A stretch of 64,000 bases of DNA, from the NCBI GenBank assembly GCA_963804045.1, contig CAWDOR010000004.1, forward strand, positions 1 through 64,000, written 5' to 3'. Below the pieces are notes generated by a model that was given only the letters and a program-made list of their open reading frames with translations, had not been told where the DNA came from and made no database searches. Below, piece after piece: positions 57,001-64,000 of this stretch; positions within the stretch are counted from its first letter, which is position 1; every line of letters starts with the position of its first letter. This stretch comes from Rhodoblastus sp963804045. Lineage in GTDB: Bacteria; Pseudomonadota; Alphaproteobacteria; Rhizobiales; Beijerinckiaceae. A program made the translations under genes and the position numbers.

Positions 57001-57648
57001 TCAGGAATGGCTGCGCGGACGCAACCGGATCATCTTCAAAATATCGCCGCGCAAGAACTTTTCCTCGATCACCTCCAGGCCGGCGGCGTCGAAATAATGT
57101 TCCGTGGTCGGCGTATAGGAGGCGGCGAAGGTTCCGCTCAGCCATTTGGACTTGAGTTTCTGCCCGGCGCGGACCAGCGGACGGTCGGAGAGCCGGTAAT
57201 CGACGATGCGGATTTCGCCGCCGGGCTTGCAGACGCGGCGCAACTCCCGCAGCGCCGCCAATTGCTCGTGATCCTCGATGCAGGCGAAGACGAAGGTGGC
57301 GACAATGCCGTCGAATGTGGCGTCGGTCCAGTCGAGGCGGGTGAGGTCGGAACAGCGCAATTCGACCATCATGCCCAATTGCTCGGCCCGCGCCCGGGCG
57401 CGCTCCAGCATGGCTGCGGAAGCGTCGCAGCCCGAAGCCTTGGCCCCCTCGGGATAGGCGACGAAATTGCAGCCCGTGCCGACGCCAGCGTCGAGAATCG
57501 CGCCATGCAGACCCTCGAACATGCGGCGGCGCAAAGCGCGTTTCCAGCCGATCTCATAGGGCGCGTCGAGCAGATCGTAGAGAAAGGCGATGCGCTCATA
57601 GGTTTTGCGCGCGTTGAGAGTCTCCACCGGGGCCAGCACCTGCGACAT
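57001..57648 (-). CDS. Class I SAM-dependent methyltransferase
   Basis: A 215-residue enzyme. The AdoMet-binding motif AILDAGVGTGCNFVAYPEGA lies near residues 50-69. Motif II VELRCSDLTRLDWTDATFDG and VATFVFACIEDHEQLAALRE with RVCKPGGEIRIVDYRL follow the UbiE/PmtA-like order. There is no membrane segment. It might methylate a lipid head group or a quinone; the sequence alone does not decide. It is divergent from the CoA ligase gene, 90 bp apart, and followed by its own terminator. Confidence 0.85.
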   Translation of the reverse strand: MSQVLAPVETLNARKTYERIAFLYDLLDAPYEIGWKRALRRRMFEGLHGAILDAGVGTGCNFVAYPEGAKASGCDASAAMLERARARAEQLGMMVELRCSDLTRLDWTDATFDGIVATFVFACIEDHEQLAALRELRRVCKPGGEIRIVDYRLSDRPLVRAGQKLKSKWLSGTFAASYTPTTEHYFDAAGLEVIEEKFLRGDILKMIRLRPRSHS

Positions 57649-57738
57649 GAATCAACCTCCTGCGATCACCGGACAGCCAATCCCGCCTGCCTATGAAAAA
57701 CAGGTGACATTGGCATGAAGCTTTGATCTTTTCCTGTC

Positions 57739-59214
57739 ATGAAAAATTTCAATCTCGCGGCCCATTGTCTGGCGGAAAACGCCGTTTTGCGCCCGCAGAA
57801 GACCGCACTGATCCTCGCCGGGGCCGAACAGGCGCAAAGTCTGACCTATGGCGAGCTGGACCTGGCCGTTCGCCGGCTGGCGGCGGGTTTCAGCGCCCTC
57901 GGCCTGTCGCCCGGCGCGCGGATCGCCATCCGGCGCGGCAATGATCTGCTCTATGTGCTGAGCTTTTTCGCCGCCATCGCCGCCGGCCTTGTCGTCCTGC
58001 CCTCCTCGGCGCAGCTCACCGTCGAGGAGGTCGATTATCTGGTCGCGGACGCCGAGGCCGAGGCGCTGATCTGCGCCGAGAGCCTGCAAGCCCCCGGCGG
58101 GGCGCGGATCGTCGGCGAGGCGGAACTGGCGCGGCTCGCCGCTTTCGCCCCGCGCGCCTATGCCGAAACCAATGCGGAAGCCCCCGCCTATCTCATCTAT
58201 ACCTCGGGCACGTCGAGCAAACCCAAGGGCGTGCTGCACGCCCAGCGCGTCGTGCTGGGCCGCGCGCCCATGCTCGACGCCTGGGAGGGCTTGCGCGAGA
58301 ACGACATCATGCTCCACGCCGGGGCGATGAACTGGACCTATACGCTGGGCGTCGGGCTGATCGACCCGTTCTGCCAGGGCGCCACCGCCGTGCTTTACAA
58401 CGGCCCCGCCGACGCAAGCGTCTGGCCGAAGCTGATCGCGCGGTTCGGCGCGACGATTTTCGCCGCCGTCCCCGGCGTCTATCGCCAGATGCTCCGCCAC
58501 GAGTCCTGCAACCGGGAAAATCTCGCGAGCCTGCGCCACGGGCTGACCGCCGGCGAGGCACTGCCGCCGGCTCTGGCCGGCGAATTCGAGGCGCGAACCG
58601 GCAAGACGCTTTATGAAGCGCTGGGGATGAGCGAAATCTCCACCTATATTTCCACCGGCCCCGGCCTCGCCTATCGGCCGGGATCGCCGGGAAAACCGCA
58701 GCCGGGCCGGCGCGTGGCCATTCTGCCGGTCGAAGGCGGCGAGACGCCGCTGCCCCCGGGGGAGAGCGGCCTGATCGCCGCGCATCGCGCCGATCCTGGC
58801 TTGATGCTCGGCTATTGGCGCAACCCGCAAGCGGAGGCGGAAGTGTTTCGCGGCCAATGGTTCGTCGGCGGCGATGTCGCTCATCTGGACGACGAGGGCT
58901 ATGTCTGGCTGCATGGCCGCGCCGACGATCTGATGAACGCCGGCGGCTATCGCGTCTCCCCCGCGGAGGTCGAAGCCGTGCTTTGCGCCGCGCCCGGCGT
59001 CGCCGACGCCGCGGTGGCCGAGCGCGAGGCGCGCGCCGATGTGCGGGTGATCTGCGCCTATATTGTGCCGGCGCCTGGCGCCGCGCCCGACGAGGTTTTG
59101 CTGAAAAATCATTGCGCCGCCCATCTCGCCGGCTACAAGAACCCTAAGAAATATGTGTTCCTCGACAAATTGCCGCGCACCCGCAACGGCAAGATCGCCC
59201 GCCGCCTCTTATAG
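57739..59214 (+). CDS. AMP-forming acyl/aryl-CoA ligase
   Basis: A 491-residue ANL-superfamily enzyme. The phosphate-binding loop LIYTSGTSSKPKGVLHAQR lies near residue 155. The adenine site YEALGMSEISTY, the hinge GRADDLMNAGGYRVSPAEVE and the catalytic Lys in PRTRNGKIARRLL are all present. NWTYTLGVGLIDPFCQGATA resembles benzoate- and medium-chain-acyl-CoA ligases, but the substrate cannot be named. It activates a carboxylic acid to its CoA ester through an adenylate. No Shine-Dalgarno sequence is visible before ATG 57739. aroE follows after 10 bp and is probably cotranscribed. Confidence 0.88.
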   Translation: MKNFNLAAHCLAENAVLRPQKTALILAGAEQAQSLTYGELDLAVRRLAAGFSALGLSPGARIAIRRGNDLLYVLSFFAAIAAGLVVLPSSAQLTVEEVDYLVADAEAEALICAESLQAPGGARIVGEAELARLAAFAPRAYAETNAEAPAYLIYTSGTSSKPKGVLHAQRVVLGRAPMLDAWEGLRENDIMLHAGAMNWTYTLGVGLIDPFCQGATAVLYNGPADASVWPKLIARFGATIFAAVPGVYRQMLRHESCNRENLASLRHGLTAGEALPPALAGEFEARTGKTLYEALGMSEISTYISTGPGLAYRPGSPGKPQPGRRVAILPVEGGETPLPPGESGLIAAHRADPGLMLGYWRNPQAEAEVFRGQWFVGGDVAHLDDEGYVWLHGRADDLMNAGGYRVSPAEVEAVLCAAPGVADAAVAEREARADVRVICAYIVPAPGAAPDEVLLKNHCAAHLAGYKNPKKYVFLDKLPRTRNGKIARRLL

Positions 59215-59224
59215 GATTCCTGTT

Positions 59225-60052
59225 GTGACCGACCTCTACGCCGTGATCGGCCATCCGATCGCGCACAGCAAATCGCCTCTCATCCACAAGGCCTTCGCCG
59301 AGGCGACCGGCCAGGATCTCGACTATATCGCCATCGAAGCCCCGCTCGGCGGCTTCGCCGACACGGTGGACGCCTGGCGCGGAAAAGGCCTGCGCGGCCT
59401 GAACATCACCGTGCCCTTCAAGCTCGACGCTTTCGCTTACGCCGACCGGCTCGACGCCGCCGCGCAACAGGCGGGCGCCGTGAACTGCCTGACTTTTGAG
59501 GGTCCGCTCGCCGAGGGCGCCAATTATGACGGCATTGGCCTCGCCCGCGATATAGAAGCCAATCTGGCGACGCCCATCGCCGGAAAAAACGTGCTGATTC
59601 TTGGCACGGGCGGGGCGACGCGCGGCGCGCTGGGGCCTCTGCTGGCGCGCGACCCGGCGCGGCTGACGGTGGCTTTTCGCACGTCGGGCAAGGAGGCCGA
59701 TTTGCGCGCGCTGTTTCCCGAGGCCAAGAATCTCGATTTCCTCGCCTATGGCGATCTCGGGCGCGATGGCGCCGCTTACGATCTGACGCTCAACGCCACC
59801 TCGGCCAGCCTGTTCGGCGAGGCCCCCGCTGTGCCGCCCAGGGCTTTTGCACGCGACGGGCTGGCCTATGATCTGGCCTATGGCAAGGGCCTGACGCCTT
59901 TTTTGCGCCTCGCCCGCGAGGCGGGCGTGCAAAAATGCGCCGATGGCGTGGGCATGCTGGTCGAGCAGGCGGCGGAGGCATTTTTACGCTGGCGCGGGGT
60001 GCGGCCAGACACGCGGGCGCTGATCGAAAAGCTCACCGTGCCGCTGGTCTGA
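59225..60052 (+). CDS. aroE: Shikimate dehydrogenase (AroE family)
   Basis: A 275-residue enzyme from a GTG start. The shikimate site HPIAHSKSPLIHKAF, catalytic K66 (LNITVPFK) and D102 (NYDGIGL) are present. NADP binding is shown by VLILGTGGATRGAL near residue 125. It would reduce 3-dehydroshikimate in aromatic amino-acid synthesis, or act on quinate/shikimate as a paralogue. It follows the CoA ligase by 10 bp instead of sitting with coaE and dnaQ, the usual alphaproteobacterial partners of the housekeeping aroE, so it may be a second, specialised copy. It converges on cobC with a 3-bp gap. Confidence 0.85.
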   Translation: MTDLYAVIGHPIAHSKSPLIHKAFAEATGQDLDYIAIEAPLGGFADTVDAWRGKGLRGLNITVPFKLDAFAYADRLDAAAQQAGAVNCLTFEGPLAEGANYDGIGLARDIEANLATPIAGKNVLILGTGGATRGALGPLLARDPARLTVAFRTSGKEADLRALFPEAKNLDFLAYGDLGRDGAAYDLTLNATSASLFGEAPAVPPRAFARDGLAYDLAYGKGLTPFLRLAREAGVQKCADGVGMLVEQAAEAFLRWRGVRPDTRALIEKLTVPLV

Positions 60053-60055
60053 CCG

Positions 60056-61054
60056 CTATTTCAGCGCCGCCGCCAGCCGGGCGAAATTTTGCTCGCCATA
60101 GGGGATGCCGAAGCGCAGCCAATCTGGCTTTTCGGCGAAAGGCCGGGTGAGAATGCCGGCGCGGCACAGGGTCGCGAAGATGTCTCCAGCTTTCTCATGG
60201 CGCGCCAGACGGAACAGCGGCGTTCCCCCGACAAGCTCGAAACCGGCGGCGGATAGAATTTCATCGAGACGGGCGCCCTCCCCGGCCAGACGCTTGGCGC
60301 TCGCATCGCGCCAAGCGGCGTCGGCATAGGCCCGCACGCCGATCTCCACCGCCGCGCCGCTCACCGCCCAGGGGCCGAGCGCCGCTTTCAAGCGCTTGCC
60401 GAAGGGCTCGACGCTCAGGGCGAAACCGAGCCGCAGGCCAGCGAGGCCAAAACATTTGCCGAAGGAGCGCAGCACAATCACGCCCGGCAGCGGCAGAAGC
60501 GGGGCCAGGCTGTTTTCCGGCATGAAATCGGCGAAGGCCTCGTCGACGACAAGCCATTTGCCTCGCGAGGCGAATTTTTGCGCGAGATCGCGCAGTTCTT
60601 CCGCGCGCAGCGGGCGGCCATCGGGATTATTGGGATTGACGATCACCGCGACTTCCGCGTCCAGCAGGTCTTCCTGCGCCTCGGCGCGAAAAACTTCGGC
60701 GCCGCTGGCCGCCCAGCAGCGGCCATGTTCGGCATAGGTGAAGCCGAGCTGGCCCACTTTTTTCGCGGGGATCAGCCGGGGCAGGATTTGCAGCAGCGCC
60801 TGGGTTCCCGGCGCGGCGACGCAAGCCCCGCCGCCCAGGCCGAAAGCTTGCGCCGCCGCCGCCTCCAGCGCGGAAATGTGCTCGGCCTCCGGCAGCCGCG
60901 CGAAAACTTCCGGGCCGAGCGGGGCGAAGGGATAGGCGACGGCGTTGATCCCGGTGGAGAGATCGAGCCAGGGTCTGGGCGCCTCTGGGTATTTTTGCGC
61001 GGCGGCGGAAAGCCCGCCGCCATGATAGGCTTGTTCGATCCAGGGATTCGCCAT
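60056..61054 (-). CDS. cobC: Threonine-phosphate decarboxylase CobC
   Basis: A 332-residue PLP enzyme of fold type I. Conserved features are the N-terminal AYHGGGLSAAAQKYP and DLSTGINAVAYPF, the motif VNPNNPDGR and the PLP lysine in LRSFGKCFGLAGLRLGF. It makes (R)-1-amino-2-propanol phosphate for the cobalamin side chain used by CobD. The start MANPWIEQAYHGGG at 61054 shares CATG with the divergent cobD start; an ATG at 61069 would make the genes overlap by 17 bp. No space remains for promoters between them. Confidence 0.92.
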   Translation of the reverse strand: MANPWIEQAYHGGGLSAAAQKYPEAPRPWLDLSTGINAVAYPFAPLGPEVFARLPEAEHISALEAAAAQAFGLGGGACVAAPGTQALLQILPRLIPAKKVGQLGFTYAEHGRCWAASGAEVFRAEAQEDLLDAEVAVIVNPNNPDGRPLRAEELRDLAQKFASRGKWLVVDEAFADFMPENSLAPLLPLPGVIVLRSFGKCFGLAGLRLGFALSVEPFGKRLKAALGPWAVSGAAVEIGVRAYADAAWRDASAKRLAGEGARLDEILSAAGFELVGGTPLFRLARHEKAGDIFATLCRAGILTRPFAEKPDWLRFGIPYGEQNFARLAAALK

Positions 61055-62024
61055 GTTCTCCGCTTTCACTCTCGCTCTCGCTCTGGCCGCACTGTCGATC
61101 GAAGCGCTCTTTTCCTATCCGCCAAAGCTCTATGCCGCAATCGGCCATCCCGTCGGCTGGATCGGCGCGCTGATCGCGCGGCTCGATTCCCTGTTGAACC
61201 AGCCGCAAATGTCGGTTTTTTCTCGGCGCGGCGCGGGGCTTTTGTCGCTTGCCGCGATCCTCGCGGCGGCGGGCGGCGCGGCCTGGATTTTCGCGGATTG
61301 GGCGGGGCGCGGCCTTGTCGGCTTCCTGCTGCTGGCGCTCGCCGCCTCCAGCCTGGTCGCGCAGCGCAGCCTTTACGATCATGTCGCCAATGTCGCCCGC
61401 GCCTTGGAGCGCGAGGGCATTGCCGGCGGGCGTGAAAAAGTGGCGCGCATTGTCGGGCGCGATGTCGCGGCGCTGGACGAGGCTGGCGTGGCCCGGGCGG
61501 CGGTGGAAAGCCTCGCCGAGAATTTTTCCGACGGCGTGGTCGCGCCTCTGTTCTGGATCGCCAGTTTCGGGCTGGTCGGCGGCGCGCTCTACAAGGCCGC
61601 GAATACCGCAGATTCGATGATCGGCCACAAGTCGGAAAAATATCTGTTTTTTGGCTGGGCGGCGGCGCGTTTCGACGATTTTGTAAACCTGCCGGCGTCG
61701 CGGCTGGCCGCCGTGTGGCTGGCGGTCGCCGCCGCGTTCACCCCCGGCGGCGATTGGCGCGCGGCCTTGGCGACGGTGCGCCGCGACGCGACAAAACACC
61801 GTTCGCCCAATGCCGGCTGGCCCGAGGCGGCGCTGGCCGGAGCGCTGGGGTTCAAGCTCGCGGGACCGCGCGTTTATGGCGGGGTTGAAGTGGCCGATGT
61901 TTATATGGGCGATGGGCGGGCGGAGCTGACCGCCGCCGATATTTCTCGCGCCCTAGAGCTTTATCGCCGGGCTTGCATGGTGCAGGCGGCGGCGCTGGCG
62001 GCGGGGCTTATCCTTGTCAGTTGA
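61053..62024 (+). CDS. cobD: Cobalamin biosynthesis protein CobD (CbiB)
   Basis: A 323-residue inner-membrane protein. The first helix (FTLALALAALSIEALFSYP) is followed by the family motif YAAIGHPVGWIGALIARLDS. LAENFSDGVVAPLFW and LYKAANTADSMIGHKSEKY are diagnostic of CobD/CbiB, which attaches aminopropanol or its phosphate to adenosylcobyric acid. It works with CobC, encoded divergently from overlapping start codons. The length is normal. Confidence 0.95.
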   Translation: MFSAFTLALALAALSIEALFSYPPKLYAAIGHPVGWIGALIARLDSLLNQPQMSVFSRRGAGLLSLAAILAAAGGAAWIFADWAGRGLVGFLLLALAASSLVAQRSLYDHVANVARALEREGIAGGREKVARIVGRDVAALDEAGVARAAVESLAENFSDGVVAPLFWIASFGLVGGALYKAANTADSMIGHKSEKYLFFGWAAARFDDFVNLPASRLAAVWLAVAAAFTPGGDWRAALATVRRDATKHRSPNAGWPEAALAGALGFKLAGPRVYGGVEVADVYMGDGRAELTAADISRALELYRRACMVQAAALAAGLILVS

Positions 62025-62135
62025 GCGTTGAAATCACCATCCTCGACCTCTCCACCGTCATGGCTTCGTTCTGCTCGCAACGACGATTTATAGGATTTGG
62101 CAGACCTAGCCAGAGTTGATCTTTATATTAGAAAA

Positions 62136-63585
62136 TCACCTTGCCAGCGCCAGCAGCGCGTCGAGATCGACATGGCAAGCCAGATGCTCGGCGAGTTCGT
62201 CGAGGATGCGCTCGACCTCCGCCTCGTAATTCAATCCTGAGGCTTCGGCGCCGATCCAGTGCAAAAATTCGGCGCGAAAACTGTCGGCGGCGAACAGGCC
62301 GTGGACATAGGCGGCGCGGATATTGCCTTCCGCATTGCCGGCGCCATCGGGGCGACCGTCGGCGAAACGCAGCGTGGGACGGGCGCAATCTGAACCCGTG
62401 GTGACGCCGACATGCATTTCATAGCCGGAAAAAGCCGCGCCGGCGCTGGAGACGCCCGAGCAGGCGACAAGTTTTTTGGCGGTGGTGAGTTCGGTGTCGA
62501 CCGCCAGCAGGCCAAGCCCTGGAGCCGCGCCGGCCAAACCTTCCATGCCCAGGGGATCGGCTATGCTCTGGCCGAGCATTTGATAGCCGGCGCAAATGCC
62601 GAAAATCTTGCCGCCGCGCCGGGCGTGGGCGCGCAGGTCGATGTCCCAGCCCTGGGCGCGGAAAAAGGCCAGATCGGCAAGGGTGGTCTTGCTGCCGGGC
62701 AGGATGATCAGATCGCAGAGCGGCAGCGGTTCGCCGGGCGCGACCAAAATAAGTTCGACGCCGGGCTCGGCTTTCAACGGGTCTAAATCGTCGAAATTGG
62801 CGATATGGGGCAGCAGCGGGACCGCGATTTTTTTGGCGCCGCCGCCGTGACGGGCGCCGCGCAGGGCAAAAGCGTCTTCGGCGGGCAGGCGCGCGGCCTG
62901 CTTGAAAAAGGGGATGAGGCCGAGCGGCGCCCAGCCGGTCTTTTCCGCGATGATTTTCAGCCCCTCGTCGAACAGCGTGGGGTCGCCGCGAAATTTGTTG
63001 ACCACAAAGCCGCGCACCAGCGCCGCGTCCTCTGCGTCCAACACCGCTTTAGTGCCGACGATCTGGGCGATCACGCCGCCGCGATCGATGTCGCCGATCA
63101 GCACCACCGGCACGTCATGGGCGCGGGCGAAACCCATATTGGCGATATCGCCCCGGCGCAGATTGACCTCGGCCGGCGAGCCCGCGCCTTCGACCAGCAC
63201 CAGATCGGTTTTGTCGCGCAAGAGATTGAAGGATTCGCTGACGAAGCCGGCCAGTTGCGGCTTCAGTCCCTGATAGTCGCGCGCCTTCGCCTGCCCAAAG
63301 ATTTTGCCCTGGACGACGATCTGCGACCCGGTTTCGCTCTGGGGTTTGAGCAGGACCGGGTTCATGTGGACGCTGGGCGGCAGAAAGCAGGCGCGGGCCT
63401 GGAGCGCCTGGGCGCGGCCGATCTCGCCGCCGTCTTCGGTCACGGCGGCGTTGTTGGACATGTTCTGCGGCTTGAACGGCGCCGACTCTCAAGCCCTGCC
63501 GGGCGAAGGCGCGGCAGAAGCCGGCGACCAGCAGCGATTTGCCGACATCGGAGCCGGTGCCCTGGAACATCAGCGCGCGGGTCAT
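62136..63585 (-). pseudogene. cobQ: cobQ, frameshifted (cobyric acid synthase)
   Basis: CobQ amidates four side chains of adenosylcobyrinic diamide with glutamine. The start (MTRALMFQGTGSDVGKSLLV) with its P-loop reads in one frame to about codon 35. The rest (APFKPQNMSNNAAVTEDGGE, VLIGDIDRGGVIAQIVGT, IFGICAGYQMLGQSIADP with the glutaminase Cys) reads in another frame to 62136. Removing one G of GTCGGCGCC near 63480 restores an intact protein of about 482 residues. As a biosynthetic gene among intact cob genes, a sequencing error is at least as likely as a real mutation. It starts 10 bp after cobO. The 62025-62135 gap toward cobD holds nothing recognisable. Confidence 0.85.
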
Positions 63586-63595
63586 AACCGCTCCG

Positions 63596-64000
63596 TCAAA
63601 ACTCGATCCCCGCCTGCGCCTTCACGCCCGCCGCGAAATGGTGCTTCACCATTGTCATTTCCGTCACCAGATCGGCGGCGTCGATCAGCTCCTTTTTGGC
63701 GTTGCGGCCGGTGACGATCACATGCTGGTCCGGGCGCCTTGCGGCCAGGGTCGCGACCACCTCGTCCAGCGGCAGATAATCGTAGCGCAGGGCTATGTTC
63801 AGCTCGTCGAGCACCAGAAGCTTGATGCTTTCATCCGTCATCAGCTCGCGGGCCTTCGCCCAGGCGCGGGCGGCGGCGGCGATGTCGCGGGCGCGGTCCT
63901 GGGTCTCCCAGGTGAAGCCCTCGCCCATGGTGTGCCAGCTCACCTGTTCGCCAAAACGTTCCAGCGCGCGGCGTTCGCCGGCCTCCCAGGCGCCCTTGAT
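63596..64000 (-). CDS. cobO: Cob(I)yrinic acid a,c-diamide adenosyltransferase CobO, C-terminal part
   Basis: The last 134 codons of a gene whose 5' end lies beyond the right edge. The visible part (WEAGERRALERFGEQVSWHT, LLVLDELNIALRYDYLPLDE, RPDQHVIVTGRNAKKELIDA, HHFAAGVKAQAGIEF) matches the C-terminal two thirds of CobO/BtuR/CobA-type adenosyltransferases. It transfers adenosyl from ATP to the corrin cobalt. It precedes cobQ by 10 bp on the same strand, a common pairing. Confidence 0.93.
   Translation of the reverse strand: MKGAWEAGERRALERFGEQVSWHTMGEGFTWETQDRARDIAAAARAWAKARELMTDESIKLLVLDELNIALRYDYLPLDEVVATLAARRPDQHVIVTGRNAKKELIDAADLVTEMTMVKHHFAAGVKAQAGIEF

Noticed and set aside
57710..57730. 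A sigma-54-like sequence before the CoA ligase
   Set aside because: TTGGCATGAAGCTTTGAT has the -24 half, but the -12 GC is missing, so the match is not good enough.

Overview
The window is high-GC DNA (mostly G or C at third codon positions) from an alphaproteobacterium. Gene content and order point to Hyphomicrobiales (Rhizobiales-type): an FtcR/Rem-family flagellar regulator, MotC and MotE, FlaF and FlbT, the order flgE-flgK-flgL-flaF-flbT-flgD-fliQ-flhA-fliR, and a CheA carrying a C-terminal receiver. The exact genus cannot be read from the window. I saw no tRNA, rRNA, insertion sequence or CRISPR array.

Layout. 1-1.3 kb: the start of an unknown gene and a decayed TPR-glycosyltransferase. 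1.3-5.2 kb: small flagellar-locus genes, a PilZ protein and the flagellar regulator ftcR. 5.2-7.6 kb: katG. 7.6-15.3 kb: a tightly overlapping operon fliF-fliH-motB-motC-fliK-lytic transglycosylase. 15.4-18.4 kb: an intact TPR-glycosyltransferase and the flagellin gene. 18.4-24.7 kb: flgB-flgC-fliE-flgG-flgA-flgI-motE-flgH-fliL-fliP. 24.7-32.4 kb: an ATP-grasp-like protein and the chemotaxis genes cheR, cheY, cheW, cheA and cheB. 32.4-40.2 kb: flgF-fliI-unknown on the minus strand, divergent from motA-fliM-fliN-fliG-flhB-unknown. 40.2-42.4 kb: a globin-coupled chemoreceptor. 42.4-52.5 kb: flgE through fliR, fliJ, flgJ and flgN. 52.7-55.4 kb: a diguanylate cyclase and a Pit phosphate transporter. 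55.6-60 kb: catechol 2,3-dioxygenase, a methyltransferase, an acyl/aryl-CoA ligase and aroE. 60-64 kb: cobC, cobD, cobQ and cobO.

Main regulatory observation. At least fourteen intergenic sites carry one element, 5'-CAG-N6-GCAAG-3' (extended form CGYCAG-N6-GCAAGYTTGCC, often followed by CTAG). The two conserved half-elements start exactly 10 bp apart, and the element points toward a flagellar, motility or chemoreceptor gene each time, including a back-to-back pair between the divergent flgF and motA. The likeliest reader is FtcR, an OmpR-family activator encoded here. A perfect CtrA site (TTAA-N7-TTAA) lies upstream of ftcR, which suggests the cascade CtrA to FtcR to flagellar operons. An ATP-grasp protein and a TPR-glycosyltransferase carry the same element and are therefore candidate flagellar accessory or modification genes. 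The che operon and cheB lack it.

Other control elements are a PHO box before the Pit gene and an FNR/FixK-type class II promoter driving the catechol dioxygenase.

Integrity. fliL, cheR, fliI, the chemoreceptor and cobQ are each put back in frame by removing one base; the chemoreceptor also has a nonsense codon. Either the assembly holds single-base insertion errors or the locus is decaying. The window alone cannot decide.
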